From NCBI RefSeq assembly GCF_036898095.1, contig NC_090729.1, positions 78,633,296 to 78,697,295 of the forward strand: a stretch of DNA of 64,000 bases, read 5' to 3'. The position numbers and the translations under genes were made by a program. Each line of letters begins with the position of its first letter. The stretch's first letter is position 1. The stretch comes from Palaemon carinicauda (lineage: Eukaryota > Arthropoda > Malacostraca > Decapoda > Palaemonidae). The notes beneath the pieces are model-generated. The model worked only from the letters and a program-made list of their open reading frames with translations. It searched no databases and was not told where the DNA came from. Shown piece by piece: positions 10,612 through 22,557 of this stretch.

Positions 10612-12353
10612 AGCGGAGCTACCAGAGTCATTGAACAGTAGACCGATAGTCTGGTCCTGTTGAGCACCCTTCTCATCAGACAGAACGGTGGGAAGGCGTA
10701 CACGTCGATGTTGTCCCACCGTTGCTGGAAAGCATCTTGCCAGAGTGCCTTGGGGTCCGGGACTGGGGAGCAGTACAGGGGCAGCTTGAACTTCAAAGCT
10801 GTCGCGAACAAGTCCACAGTCGGGGAACCCCACAAAGTCAGGACTTTGTTGGCTATCTGAGGATCCAAAGACCACTCGGTACTCACTATCTGCGAGGCCC
10901 TGCTCAGACTGTCGGCAAGCACATTCCTCTTGCCAGGAATGAAGCGAGCTGATAGTGTTATCGAGTGGATTTCGGTCCACCTCAGAGTCTCTACTGCAAG
11001 ATGGGATAGCTGCAGCAAAAAAGTGCCTCCCTGCTTGTTGATATAACCCACTACCGTGGTGTTGTCGCTCATCACCACCACGGAGTAACCCGCCAGGGAC
11101 CGTTGGAACTGCTGAAGAGCCAGAAAGACGGCCTTCAATTCTAGCTGGTTGATGTGTAGGCACTTTTATGATTCTGACCAAAGGACTGAGGCCCTCTGGT
11201 TCAGAACGTGCGCCCCCCACCCTTCTTTTGATGCGTCCGAAAACAGAGTCAATTCCAGGGGGAGGACGAGAAGACTCACTCCCTTTCGTAGGTTCTCGTC
11301 GACCAGCCACCATCGCAAGTCCGTCTGTTCCAGAGACCCCATTGGGATCAGAATGTCCGGGGAATCGGATCCTTGATTCCACCGGGACTTGAGCCGCCAC
11401 TGAAGGGATCTCATCCTGAGGCAGCTGTTTGGAACCAGACGAGCCAGGGAGGAGAGGTGACCTAAGAGACGCAACCACGATTGGGCGGGGAGTTCTTCTC
11501 GCCTGAGGAAGGGTTCTGCCACCCTCCTCAGCCTTGCTATCCGGTCGTCTGATGGAAAGGCTTTGTGGAGATTGGTGTCTATCAGCATGCTTATATAAAC
11601 CAGTTGTTGGGACGGCTGCAGAGAGGACTTCTCGAGGTTTACCACGATCCCAGATCCTGGCAAAGATCCAGAAGCCTGTCTCGGTGCCGAAGAAGGGTCG
11701 ACTCCGAGTCTGCTAGGATCAGCCAATCGTCCTGATAACGAAGGAGACGAATGCCGTTCCTGTGCGCCCAAGATGAAATCAGGGTGAACACTCTGGTGAA
11801 CACCTGAGGAGCTGGTGAGAGACCGAAACACAGCACCTTGAACTGGTAGATCTTGTCGTCTAGGCCAAATCTCAGGTACTTCCTGGAAGACGGATGGATT
11901 GGGATCTGGAAGTACGCGTCCTTTAGATCCAGTGTGCACATGAAGTCTTGTGGTCTCACCGCAAGTCTGACCGTTTCTGCTGTGTCCATGCTGAACCGGG
12001 TTTGCTTGACAAACCCGTTCAGAGCTGAGAGGTCGATGACAGGTCTCCAGCCTCCAGTAGCCTTCTTTACAAGAAAGAGTCGACTGAAGAAGCCTGGGGA
12101 GCTGTCGACGACCTCCGGGAGAGCACCCTTCTCGAGCATGGTCTCGACTTCGGCCAGAAGGGCCAGCCCCTTTGCCGATCCCGTGGCATAGGAGCTCAAC
12201 GACACTGGATTCGCTGTCAGGGGAGGTTGAGATGTTTTGAACGGGACGCGATAGCCTTGGCCGATCACTGAGACCGTCCAAGCATCGGCCCCATGTTGCT
12301 GCCACCTGCGGACGCAACGCTGAAGGTATCCCCCCACAGGTGGACACGCAGGG
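10458..12353 (-). pseudogene. RT-RNase H-methyltransferase-like protein of DIRS-B copy 1
   Basis: The RT palm (TLDLKDAYFQIPIHPSSRKY) and catalytic box, here YQDD instead of the YLDD of copy 2, are in one frame down to 11639. A frameshift leads to a second frame (VVNLEKSSLQPSQQLVY to the RNase H start LFSDASKEGWGA). A TAA at 11166-11168 precedes LELKAVFLALQQF, after which the same frame gives MSDNTTVVGYIN, NVLADSLSRAS, the methyltransferase-like VDLFATALKFKLP, YAFPPF and LTLVAPLW. The order RT-RNase H-MT equals family A. The C-terminus overlaps the recombinase start. Confidence 0.88.
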
Positions 12354-12365
12354 GGACTGCCACCC

Positions 12366-15300
12366 CTAAGGCTTGCGGCCGCGGCCGCCACCCCTAGGAG
12401 TCTTGCCTCCCCTGGAGGACTTACCGCCCCTCTTGACCTTGGCTGGAAAGGGCTGGGGCTTAGACACCACCTTCTTAACTGCCGGTGCCTGCTTTGGAGC
12501 CTTACGAGGCTGCTGCTGCTGTTGCGGCGGAGCTGGAGGCTTATAGGGCCGAGCTGTAAGGGCCCTATGGAGGAGGGAGTCCGTGCTGGATTTCCTCCAC
12601 CTCTCAGCCGTCCGCTCCATGTCTTGAGGCTCAAACAGGTTCTCCCCAGAAGGGAAGCATGTCGGAGCCTACACACATCCACGACGGGGACCTTCGGATG
12701 GAATCTCTCGGACACAGCATTGCGACGCTTCAAAACCGAGTTGGCCCACAGGGTGGTAACTTGGTGCGCCAAAAACTCGATGGATCGGGTGCCCGAGAGC
12801 AAGAAGGTCTCCAGGGCCTTCCTATTGGTCTCCTTGGACAAGTCCTCCGAGCGCAATAGGATGCCCAGAGATCCTAGCCAAAAGTCCAGCATTAAGTGGC
12901 CTGCATGGCACACTTAGCGACCTTCTCGTGGCTGAGGATCTCTGCCGCCGAGAACGAAACCTGCCGGGCAGAGAGCTTCTCAAAGGGAACTCCCTTCGCT
13001 AGCTCCTCCACAGAGTGATGGAGAGGAAGAGCGAGGCTGGACTCACCCAGAATCTCGAAATACCTCCTCAGCTGAAGACAAGGAGGAGGGATGAGCTTGT
13101 TCCCGGCAGAGGAACGACTGGAGGAGGCAAGAATCGCGAGCTGAGCGTTGGCCCTAGCTCTGGCACTCTTCAGGCCCCAAGACCAGGGCAGAGCCGCACT
13201 GGACTTAGGGGCCTTCCGAACGTCAAACACTTCATCTAAGATAGTGTCTTTGCCTTCACGGGGGGCGATGACTGGATCCAAAAGCACGTTAAGTTGCCTT
13301 ATCAGGCTTAGGACCTGCCAGAAGGCATGTTCGGATTCCTGCTGATCTCCTCCCTGCGGGCTGGCAGCTAAGTCTCCTGTCCCAGGGATCTCTTCCTGGG
13401 GTGAAGCGTGGACGTTCCCCCGGGGAGCCGTGGGTTCCTGGCGAATCCTCGAAGATGACTTCGGGACGGTCTTTGAGTCCTTGGATTCCCTCCTGGGAGG
13501 GATACAGGATCCCAACAAAGAGGTTCGAGGAGCCCCTTCCTCACGAGACGATTCTCCTCCATGAAGCGAAGTCTCCGCCCTTGGTGCCGAGGGGAAGACT
13601 ACCGCTTCACTGGACTCACCCGAGGACGGAAAGGCCTCGTCCACGGGAGAAGGAGAAAGCACTCGAGCAGGAGAAGGGGGCTTCGCGACAGACCTCTTGG
13701 GAACCAACTTCGCCCTGGGGGAAGTCACCACGATGTCCATTCCTCTCTTTCTCTTCAGCGTAGGAGAGACAGCCGTGGGTTTGTTACCCTGATCGGCGAG
13801 TGCTGGCTTCATAACCCTCACTAACGCACGCGCCAGGGGACCAAACCAAGTCTGTTGCTCCAAGGACACAGAGTCCGAAATCCTCGCTAAAGGGAAAGGG
13901 ATCTGGCGATCCTTTGGAGAGGACACCACAGTACCTGCCTGAAAAGAAGGTGGGGAAGAATGCTGTACTAACCTCTCCTCAGTATTATCCTTGTCCTGAA
14001 CTACAATCCTGTGTATGGGGGGAGGCGATCCCGAGCGTTGTCTAGGAACATGCGTTCCTGCTGCTACCACCGGCTGCGAAATTCACCGCGAACGATGGTC
14101 GCGCGAGGACGAACGGTCGCGCGGGCGCACAGGTGGATGATCGCGCGGGCGCGCAGGCGAGTGGGCACGAGGGTGTACAGGTGAATGAGCGCATGTCCGA
14201 GTCGGCGAATGAAAGCGTTGGGGCGATGGCGAGGAAACGCACTGCCGCGTGGGCGAGGAAGATCCCTGGCGATGTAGATCAACAGGCGATCGGTGGTGAG
14301 CTGGCGAGCGCTGACGCGCAGGTGGGCGATGGACCATTGTCGCATGATGACGCGTTGGCGAGCAATAGTGCGCAGCACGCGCAGGTGAGTGATCGCGCGA
14401 TGGCGAGCCAATAGATGGCGAACCATGTCCCTTCAGAACCTCTGGGCGACGAAGCGTTGGAGAACGCAGGCGCGCAGGTTGTAAATCACGCGGGCGATCC
14501 GGAGATCGCCGATAAACAGGTGATCGCTGGCACGTAGGAGAACGCTGATGAATAGGCAATACTAAAATTGCCTGTGCGCGCTGGCGAGCAGGTGAACGCT
14601 GGCGAGCAAGTGATCGCCGGCGCGTAGGTGATCGTTGACGCGTATGAGAACGCTGATGAATAGGCGATACTAAAATTGCCTGTGCGCGCTGACGAGCAGG
14701 TGATCGCTGACGAGTAGGTGATCGCTGGCGCGTAGGTGATCGCTGGCGAGCAGGAGATCGCTGGCGAGCAGGAGATCGCTGGCGAGCAGGAGGGCGATGC
14801 GTGAGATCCTGTGAAGGAACAGGTGGCGCGGCGCGTTCACGAACAGAAACAGGAAGATCGCAGGCGCGTGGGCGAACATGTGCTTTTGACACGCGCTGGA
14901 GAACGCGAACGTTGATGCGTAGACACAGGATGAGAGAGCTCAGGAGACTGATGGCGCGCAGGGAGTTCAACAGGAACTGCAGGATGGTCAGAGACCACAG
15001 GGTGATGATCCTCAAAAGAGCCCTGACGATCAGAAGAGCGCTGACGAGCAGGAGAGCGCTGACGAGGAGGGCGAACATCAGGAGAGCGCCGACGAACAGG
15101 TGAGCGCTGACGAGCAGGAGAGCATTGACGAGCAGGAGAGCGCCGACGAGCAGGAGAGCGCTGACGATCAGGAGAGCGCTGACGAGCAGGAGAGCGCCTG
15201 TGCGCTAGCACTGCACATGGAAGGGAAGAATCCCTTTGCCCCAAAGGGACCGTTGCCCGTCGGGTGACGAGTTCCCCAGAAGGTGAAGATCTAGCAGGAG

Positions 15301-16326
15301 TTGGAGAACGGTCTGCAGAGAGGTCCAAAGGAGCAGGAGCTGTAGGCTGAGTACGACGAGGAGAGTCCCCTTCGGAGGAAGAAGATCCAAAAAGGCACCT
15401 CTTAACCCCCTTATAAGGGGAAGGGAGGCCCTTGCGACGCAGTGGACGGTGGGCCTTACGGCGGAGGCGGCCACGGGGAAGATCATCAGGACCATCAGTC
15501 CTCCGAAGGGGAGTCTCAGTCAAGGCACTTCCCTTAGAAGGAAGCTGAACAGCAGAAGAGCCCGTAGGACTCACTTCCCCCTTCGAAGGATGTACGGAAG
15601 GGGGAGGAGAGCCATCAGCACCATCATCCTCAACTGCACCTGCAGAGGATTGCCCAGCCCCGTTGGAGGCCTCTGCCACCACAACGTCGACGATAGACAA
15701 AGGGTCTACCTCTGCTACCGCCGGCGACTGCTTAACGGCGGCCCCCAACGAGACAAGGTCAATCAAGGCGACCCTGGAGGGCAAGCCCTTAAGCCCCAGG
15801 GAAGCCCAAATTTGTAAGAGATCATCATTAGATAAGGAGTTATCAATGGCCTCCCCTGGAGGAGTAGGGGGAACCACCCCGCTATGGGAGGCGACGCCCT
15901 CTCCCCCACCCAAGGTCGGGAAACAGAACTAGGGCCTGCGCTACCACTCGGACGACTCTCCTTAGGAGCCGGTCGAGGGGGAGCTTCGGAGGAGGTTTGG
16001 GCGGCTAAAGAAGAATCCCGAGAACCTTCCTCCTTCAAGGCAACCCCCGAAGGAGAACGGTCTCTCTTGGACTTCTTCTTACGCCGGCGGCCAAACCTCT
16101 CCCACTGGGAGGCAGACCCCTCCCTACACTCACAACACATGTTTTCCTGGTCACACCGTCGGCCCCGACGCTGAGGGCAAAGGGTGTGAGGGTCCGTATC
16201 TAAGGCCGACATAAAGCCCCACAAGGGCGGCCGGCAACACCAGGGCACGTATGCATTGTAATATAATAATATAATAATGAAAGTCAACTTCAAACCAACA
16301 CACAAGCTGTAGAAAAGAAAAAGCAA
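12366..16326 (-). pseudogene. gag-like ORF1 of DIRS-B copy 1 with RS-repeat region (several frameshifts)
   Basis: N-terminus near 16326-15763 with DPHTLCPQ and CDQENMCCEC, the DIRS Cys cluster; one Cys of the CPQC pair is Arg here. A basic stretch (GRRRKKKSKRDRSPSG), an acidic or proline spacer (14837-15913) and a long Arg-Ser-Pro-Gln repeat (RSPARQRSPTRQ type, about 14440-15200) follow. A helical domain at 12640-13800 (LARALVRVMKPALADQG; ALETFLLSGTRSIEFLAHQV) is the probable capsid-like part. A Gln/Pro stretch and a Gly/Arg/Lys tail (GGKSSRGGKTPRGGGRG) end the protein. Reading it requires at least four frame changes. Its function in packaging is inferred from position. Confidence 0.78.
14440..15200 (-). 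repeat. Degenerate 18-bp repeat array encoding RS-rich peptide
   Basis: Units such as GCGCTGACGAGCAGGAGA recur in head-to-tail order, most regular at 15010-15195. Being a multiple of 3, the unit keeps frame and codes for the SPARQR/RSPVRQ hexapeptide series inside DIRS-B ORF1. The equivalent array in copy 2 is at about 36200-36735. Confidence 0.85.
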
Positions 16327-16394
16327 AAAGAAAGATTAAAGGCTGTCAACGAGGACGATGAACAGACACGTCTGTTCACCGCCGAGCCAAAAGT

Positions 16395-16574
16395 GAAAGT
16401 GAAGCAAGTCACCGGTGTGTGGTGGGGGGGGTAGCAAGCTACCCTTCCCCTACCCCCGGCTAACTAGCGCGGGGGTAATTAACCCTCGTTAAAACTATTG
16501 GCTCGTCATTTCAGCTGCGCTAAAAGGTAAACCCAATGTAAATAGCGTGGTTTGTATTTCGGTTACGGAACAAA
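16395..16574. repeat. DIRS-B copy 1 right ITR
   Basis: Inverted copy of 8655-8830, then the right-specific end GGTTTGTATTTCGGTTACGG and final AACAAA. Confidence 0.9.
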
Positions 16575-17665
16575 CACATATTAAACAATCTCACCAACCA
16601 TTCAAGTACAGTCACCCCCCCTTCCTTCAACAGCTCAGCTTTCACACCATCCATACCAGATGCTTTTCCTACTCTCGTTTCATCTAGTGCTCTCCTCACT
16701 TCCTCTATTGTAATCTCTCTCTCATTCTCATCTCCCATCACTGGCACCTCAACACCTGGAACAGCAATTATATCTGCCTCCTTTTATCCTCAACATTCAG
16801 CAAACTTTCAAAATATTCCGCCCACCTTTTCCTTGCCTCCTCTCCTTTTAACAACCTTCCATTTCCATCTTTCACTGTCTCTTCAATTCTTGCGCCAGCC
16901 TTCCTTACTCTCTTCACTTCTTTCCAAAACTTCTTCTTATTCTCTTCATATGACTGACCCAGTTCCTGACCCCACCTCAGGTCAGCTGCCCTCTTTGCCT
17001 CACGTACCTTGCGCCTTACTTCCACATTTTTCTCTCTATATTTTTCATACTTCTCTATACTATTACTCTGCAGCCATTCTTCAAAAGCCCTCTTTTTCTC
17101 TTCCACTTTTACCTTCACTCCTTCATTCCACCATTCACTGCCCTTCCTCATGCTGCCTCCAACAACCTTCTTGCCACACACATCACTTGCAATCCCAACA
17201 AAATTTTCTTTTGCTAACTTCCACTCCTCCTCTAAATTACCAGTTTCTCTTACTCTCACCTCGTCATATGCCATTTTCAACCTTTCCTGATATTTACTTT
17301 TTACCCCCGGTTTTATTAGCTCTTCAACCCTCACTAGCTCCCTTTTACATCCACCTACTCTATTTCCCACTCTTTTGCTACAACTAATTTTCCTTCCACC
17401 AAAAAATGATCAGACATACCGTTAGCCATACCCCTAAACACGTGCACGTCTTTCAATCTTCCAAACATTCTTTTAGTTATCAACACATAATCCATTAATG
17501 CCCTTTCTACTACTCTTCCATTTGCCACTCTTACCCATGTATACTTATTTTTATCTTTCTTTTTAAAAAAGCAAGCACTTATTACCATCTCTTGTTCAAC
17601 ACACATATCTACCAGTCTCTCACCACTCTCATTAACTGTGAAATAAAATAAATAATTAGTTAACA
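16575..17665 (-). pseudogene. LINE endonuclease end, linker and RT start, upstream half of a split copy
   Basis: On the minus strand, 17355-17666 encodes the C-terminal part of an APE-type endonuclease (KYTWVRVANGRVVERALMDYV ... GMSDHFLVEG, with the Ser-Asp-His terminal motif). After a frameshift, 16768-17370 is a charged linker (KRWAEYFESLLNVEDK). A further shift near 16777 leads to the RT start (EVRRALDETRVGKASGMDG, LLKEGG, RLFNMC), where DIRS-B copy 1 interrupts it. The protein resumes at 8616. The order EN-linker-RT is that of APE-type non-LTR retrotransposons. The 5' end of the element is missing. Confidence 0.82.
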
Positions 17666-18616
17666 TTCATTCCCCGGGGAAACTCCGAAGAGGAACCCCA
17701 AGGGGAAAAGAACAAAAAGGTATGCGCCCTCCTCCCCCACTGACACTCACGGGGAAGGGGGGGAAGGCGGAGAACTGTAACAAAAAACAGAATAATAACA
17801 ATTATAATTATGTAATTCATCTAAGAATGTTGACTAACAGTAAGAACGAATGAACCCCAAAGGAAAGCGTTCTACACAGAAGCTGAAAAGTTAACAAATA
17901 CAATTATTTCATTAAAAATAATTGAGACAAATAAACGGAGTAGCAACACAACCCACAACGGGAAGGAAGCTACCGTAATACGTAGTAGTAAAAGGATGAA
18001 CAACCTCGAGGGAGAGAGAGAGACCGTAATCAAACTAAACTCCCAAGTTCCCCACGCTGATAGACCAAGTTCCCCGTAGGGAAGGAGGAACAGCGGAGAA
18101 AACAGATTAATAAATAAAGTCCAGCGATGACGATTCCCCACGGCGCCCGAGAATCGGAAGCCGAAGGAACGACCGAAGGACCAAGGGAGAGATCGCGACC
18201 CATGAAAAGTCACCGTGGTGGCCTGGAAAAGTTGTCGTACACTACACACACACACCACTAACACTGAAAAGGAAACTTACTGTATTTCTACACTCAAATA
18301 TATACATAAACATAAGAATGTTTATACATATATTAAGTATAAGAAAAGTAAGTAACTAAGTAAAGACAAAACATTAATGGCTGCCATGCGAGGGCGGGAG
18401 CAGACACGTCTGCACACCGTCCGAGCCAAAAGCGAAGTGAATCAGTTCACCGGTGTGTGAGGGGGGAGGGGTAGCTAGCTACCCCTCCCTACCCCCTCGC
18501 TAGCTACCGAGAGGGTAGTTAACCCTCGTTAAAAATCTAATGGCTCGTCATTCCAGCTACGCCGAAAGTAATACCCCATGTAAATAGCGTGGTTTGTATT
18601 TCGGTTACGGAACAAA
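17666..18616 (-). mobile_element. 5' fragment of a diverged DIRS-B relative
   Basis: The last 250 bases parallel the right ITR and leader of DIRS-B (AGCCAAAAG, TTCACCGGTGTGTGAGG, TAACCCTCGTTAAAAATCTA, GTAAATAGCGTGGTTTGTAT) and end in GGTTACGGAACAAA at 18616. Inner parts do not align with the other B copies by eye, so it is a separate subfamily. No coding frame is recognised; a 130-codon frame at 17872-18264 has no visible motif. Confidence 0.65.
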
Positions 18617-19220
18617 GGGGTTTTTCTGAATATACCCAATTTTTTTATTAGTAAAGTTTGCCCCGTGTTTGACTATAATAACACAACACCAAACAGTCTG
18701 GCCACTTCTTTACATATTCACCCGAGTCCTCATACACCTGACAACACTGAGATGACAAAACAATTCTTCTTCATCCAAGGCGTTAACTGCTGCACTGTAA
18801 TTGTTCAGTGGCTACTTTCCTCTTGGTAAGAGTAGAAGAGACTCTCTAGCAGTGGCAAACGGCTCTTCTAGGAGAACGACACTCCAAAATCAAACCATTG
18901 TTCTCTAGCCTTGGGTAGTTCCATAGCCTCTATACCATAGTATTCCACTGTCTTGAGTTAGTGTTCTCGGTAAATATATGATACTCTAACTACTAGAAAA
19001 ACTGGAATTTGCCATAAGAAATGGACGAGTGTTGGCTAGTTTGGTATTTTTCTCTATATGTTTAATAGGGGCTGGGGTATAATAACTTACGCATTGGGCA
19101 ATTAAAATGTGAAGTATGTTTTTCACTCTATCCGAGAGACTCATGCGTTTTTTCCCATAGTTTGGGGAGCTTTCGGTGCATTTACAATGACATATTTGTC
19201 AGGTGTTTTTTTGAAACCTA
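18617..19220. other. Gene-free stretch with one dispersed-repeat copy
   Basis: 18689-18960 is a reverse-oriented relative of the repeat at 41589-42245 and 46143-46525 (blocks such as TTCCTCTTGGTAAG, CTCCAAAATCAAACCATTGT, TACACCTGACAACACTGAGA). The rest is AT-rich with nothing recognised. Confidence 0.6.
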
Positions 19221-19312
19221 TTAACCCTTTTACCCCCAAAGGACGTACTGGAACGTTTCACAAAACTCATCCCTTTACCCCCATGGACGTTCCGGTACGT
19301 TCTTGCAAAACA

Positions 19313-19667
19313 TGACAAATTCGGAGATAATTTGTATTTTTCCTAACCATACAAACCTTAGCTATTTACATTGGGTTTACCTTTTAGCGTCGCTGAAATG
19401 ACGAGCCAATAGTTTTTAACCAGGGTTAATTACCCCCGCGCTAGTTAGCGGGGGTAGGGGAAGGGATAGCTTGCTACCCCTCCCCCCCACCCACACACTG
19501 GTGATTTGCTTCACTTCACTTAGAGGTAGGACTTGATTTGGGGGCCAGGGATGGCGGGCAAATATGTGTAAATAGCTAAGGTTTGTATGGTTAGGAAAAA
19601 TACAAATTATCTCCGAATTTGTCATTTGTTCCGTAACCGAAATACAAACCACGCTATTTACATTGGG
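19313..19667. repeat. DIRS-B copy 2 left ITR and internal complementary region
   Basis: 19568-19624 is the reverse complement of the left end 19313-19369. 19625-19667 is the reverse complement of the right end 38073-38115. The two halves meet at GTCA/TTTGTT. Confidence 0.92.
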
Positions 19668-20141
19668 TGACTTACCCCTTAGGAAGGGTGGAAAGTCCCC
19701 AGCCTTACTGACTTCGGCTTTGCCCGGGGACTCCATCCTTCAGTGAGTAGCACTTGAGAGAAGGAGCCCCTGCGCCTCACAGTTCCTTGCATCGCCATGA
19801 ACGAGTGGCCTACATAAGCAGTGTGTGGAGGAAGGTGTGACTCGTCCTATGAAGTTGACCTTGAGACCTTTAGATAGGAATCTAGGATAGGAAGTTCCCA
19901 ATACCACCTCGTCAGGGTATGGGGGACGCAACAGTATTAAGCTTAATACTTGGAGCACAAGGAAGCATGGGTTACCTACAGAGGTCGAGGTCAGCAATGC
20001 GAGGACCAGGATGCTGCTTCCCCAAGAGAGGGGAGAATGAAGAAAGAAGTAAGGGTCAGACATACTCTTTCATTCACACAGACTAAAACCGGGTAACAAC
20101 GCCCTCAACCTACTGCTACTTGTCCAAAAAGGAGCCTGATG

Positions 20142-21128
20142 TTAGACCAGCTGTTGTGCAGCAACCACAGGGCCGATAGAAAACGTATCAAGGCTCCTGT
20201 GGGTCACGCCCTGCAGGTAGTGGGCTGTGAAGGTCGTCTGACGCTTCCAGACCCCAGCTTGAAGCACCTGCGTCACAGAGAAGTTTCTCTTGAAGGCCAG
20301 GGACGTAGCAACACCCCTGACATCGTGTGCCCTAGGGCGACGTGACGGAGGAGGGTCTGGATTCAAGGCATGGTGGATAACCCTTCGAATCCAAGCTGAG
20401 ATGGTGTTCCTGGTGACCCTCCTCTTCATCCTGCCTGTGCTCACAAACAATGCTCGCACTTGAGGATGAACTGCAGCTGTTCTCTTCAAGTAGTACCTCA
20501 GACACCTTACTGGACATAGTAGCAGCTGGTCTGGGTCACTTGTTACAGAGTGGAGACTCGCGATCCTGAAAGAGTCGAACCGAGGATCCGGCACTACAGG
20601 ATTCTGAGTCTTGGCCATAAACTCAGGGACGAACCTGAACGTTACCTCCCCCCATCCCCTTGAATGGGCGATGTCATACGAGAGACCATGAAGTTCACTA
20701 ACCCGCATGGCCGAAGCCAAAGCGAGCAGGAAAGCCGTCTTCCAAGACAGGTGGCGATCTGAGGCCTGGCGTAATGGTTCGAAGGGAGGTCTCTTAAGAG
20801 CCCTGAGGACCCGAATCACGTTCCAAGGAGGAGGTCTCACTTCCGACTGGGGGCAGGTAAGCTCATAGCTACGTATGAGTAGAGAGAGTTCCAGCGAGGA
20901 AGAAATGTCCACGCCCTTCAGCTTAAAGGCCAATCATAAGGATGAACGATAGCCTTTCACTGCCGAGACAGAAAGGCGCATTTCCTCCCGCAGATATACG
21001 AGAAAGTCCGCTATTGCTGGTATAGTGGCATCGAGTGGAGAGATACCCCTCCCACGACACCAACCACAAAAGACTCCCCACTTCGCCTGGTAGACTCCCT
21101 CAGAGGACCTTCGCAGGTGCAGAGACAT
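20142..21128 (-). pseudogene. tyrosine recombinase of DIRS-B copy 2 (single stop)
   Basis: The N-terminal part (LRRSSEGVYQAKWGVFC, ADFLVYLREEMRLS) and the catalytic part are in one frame, separated by a TGA at 20934-20936 (AGC in copy 1). All catalytic residues are seen: Arg in AMRVSELHG, His and Arg in RAHDVRGVATS, and Tyr in FTAHYLQGV. The C-terminal extension after Tyr ends VVAAQQLV. This is the best-preserved family-B recombinase here; one nonsense codon separates it from an open frame. Confidence 0.88.
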
Positions 21129-21256
21129 TCTCTCCGCAACCTGTTGCGAAAAGCTTCTCTCCGTGAGGAGATGCTGGATAGTCTCCAGGTGTGAAGCCGA
21201 AGCGAGGCCACAGCCTTGTGAGGGACGTTAGAGTGGGGTTGTCTGAAAAGCTCGTG

Positions 21257-22020
21257 TCATGGAGGAAGCTCTCTCGGAAGCTCCGTCAGGAGCTGCAGAA
21301 GATCCGGGAACCATTCAGCGTGATGCCATAGCGGAGCTACCAGAGTCATCGAACAGTTGACCGATAGTCTGGTCCTGTTGAGCACCCTTCTCATCAGACA
21401 GAACGGTGGGAAGGCGTACACGTCGATGTTGTCCCACCGTTGCTGGAAGGCATCTTGCCAGAGTGCTTTGGGGTCCGGGACTGGGGAACAGTACAGAGGC
21501 AGCTTGAAATTCAACAATGTCGCGAACAGGTCCACGGTCGGGGAACCCCACAAAGTCAGGACTTTGTTGGCTATCTGAGGATCCAAAGACCACTCGGTAC
21601 TCACTATCTGCGAGGCCCTGCTCAGACTGTTGGCGAGCACATTCCTCTTGCCAGGAATGAAGCGAGCTGACAGTGATATCGAGTGGACTTCGGTCCACCT
21701 CAGAATCTTTACTGCAAGATGGGATAGCTGCTGCGAAAAAGTGCCTCCCTGCTTGTTGATATAAGCCACTACCGTGGTGTTGTCGCTTATCACCACCACG
21801 GAGTGACCCGCCGGGGTCCGTTGGAACTGTTGAAGAGCCAGAAAGACGGCCTTCAACTCTAGCAGGTTGATGTGCAGGCACTTTTTTTATTCTGACCAAA
21901 GGCCTAAGGTCCTCTGGTTCAGAACGTGCGCCCCCCCCCCCCCCCCTTTTGACGCGTCCGAAAACAGAGTCAATTCCGGGGGGAGGACGAGAAGACTCAC
22001 TCCCTTCCGCAGGTTCTCGT
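21257..22020 (-). pseudogene. RNase H and methyltransferase-like part, DIRS-B copy 2
   Basis: 21257-21856 encodes the RNase H core (LKAVFLALQQFQ, ISDNTTVVAYIN, NVLANSLSRAS with the usual ADSL altered to ANSL) and the methyltransferase-like domain (VDLFATLLNFKLP, YAFPPF, LTLVAPLWHHAEWF). Upstream is a stop and a poly-G/C-disturbed region (21930-21950), then LFSDASKGG up to the LTR-element insertion at 22020. The RT part continues at 32540. Confidence 0.85.
21930..21949. repeat. Poly-C run inside the RNase H coding region
   Basis: A homopolymer C stretch replaces the mixed sequence of copy 1 (CCCCCCACCCTTCTTT at 11211-11226). Either a real expansion or an assembly error; it shifts the frame. 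Confidence 0.8.
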
Positions 22021-22557
22021 TGCAATATATAAGGGTTTGTGACTGAGAAAACTTTAGTGGTTTGTGTGTGTATGAAATATATTTGATTTTATTTTTTTCT
22101 TTTGTATCCCTCAAGCCCCCCTTTTTCCAAAAATGTCTTAATGTGTTATTGTTCCTTTCCAGGTATTGACAGCAGCCCCTAGACTCAGTAGGGAGTGTAA
22201 GGGAGAGCAAATTTAGAATATTTCCTGTTATCAGTCTGTACTAGTCTGTGATGCTGTTCTATATCCATACCTTGTAACTAGAAGTAAGCTACTGTGTTGC
22301 TATATGAGAGTGAGTCATGAACATTAAATAGTTAACAGGAGCTATGGAAATGTCATATCTGGTCAGAGGCCCAAGAAGTGAATTCCGATGTTAGGAAGAG
22401 GGTGACTTTTGAGCTTAGTATGAATTCAGACTTATTCAAAACCCCTTCCAAGATTGAGAGATTTCAAATGTGCTGTTGACAAACTTTTAGAGACATTGTA
22501 ATGGTGGGCCCGCAGAGACCTGTACGACATAGTATGCGGCTGTACTTTTCAGAAATT

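Larger units (their letters stand above)
8617..16574 (-). mobile_element. DIRS-like retrotransposon, family B copy 1 (full length, inactive)
   Basis: The left end is TGACAAATTCGAAG (8617) and the right end is GGTTACGGAACAAA (16574), giving 7,958 bp. The internal complementary region at 8872-8971 is the reverse complement of the left end joined directly to the reverse complement of the right end, the hallmark of DIRS1-type circle-replicating elements. Gene order on the minus strand is ORF1, RT-RNase H-MT, YR. It interrupts a LINE, whose halves remain on both sides. All genes carry frameshifts or substitutions. Confidence 0.95.

Noticed and set aside
17872..18264. 130-codon minus-strand frame as a membrane protein gene
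   Set aside because: Hydrophobic by composition but without start context, homology or motif; it lies in the leader of a DIRS fragment.
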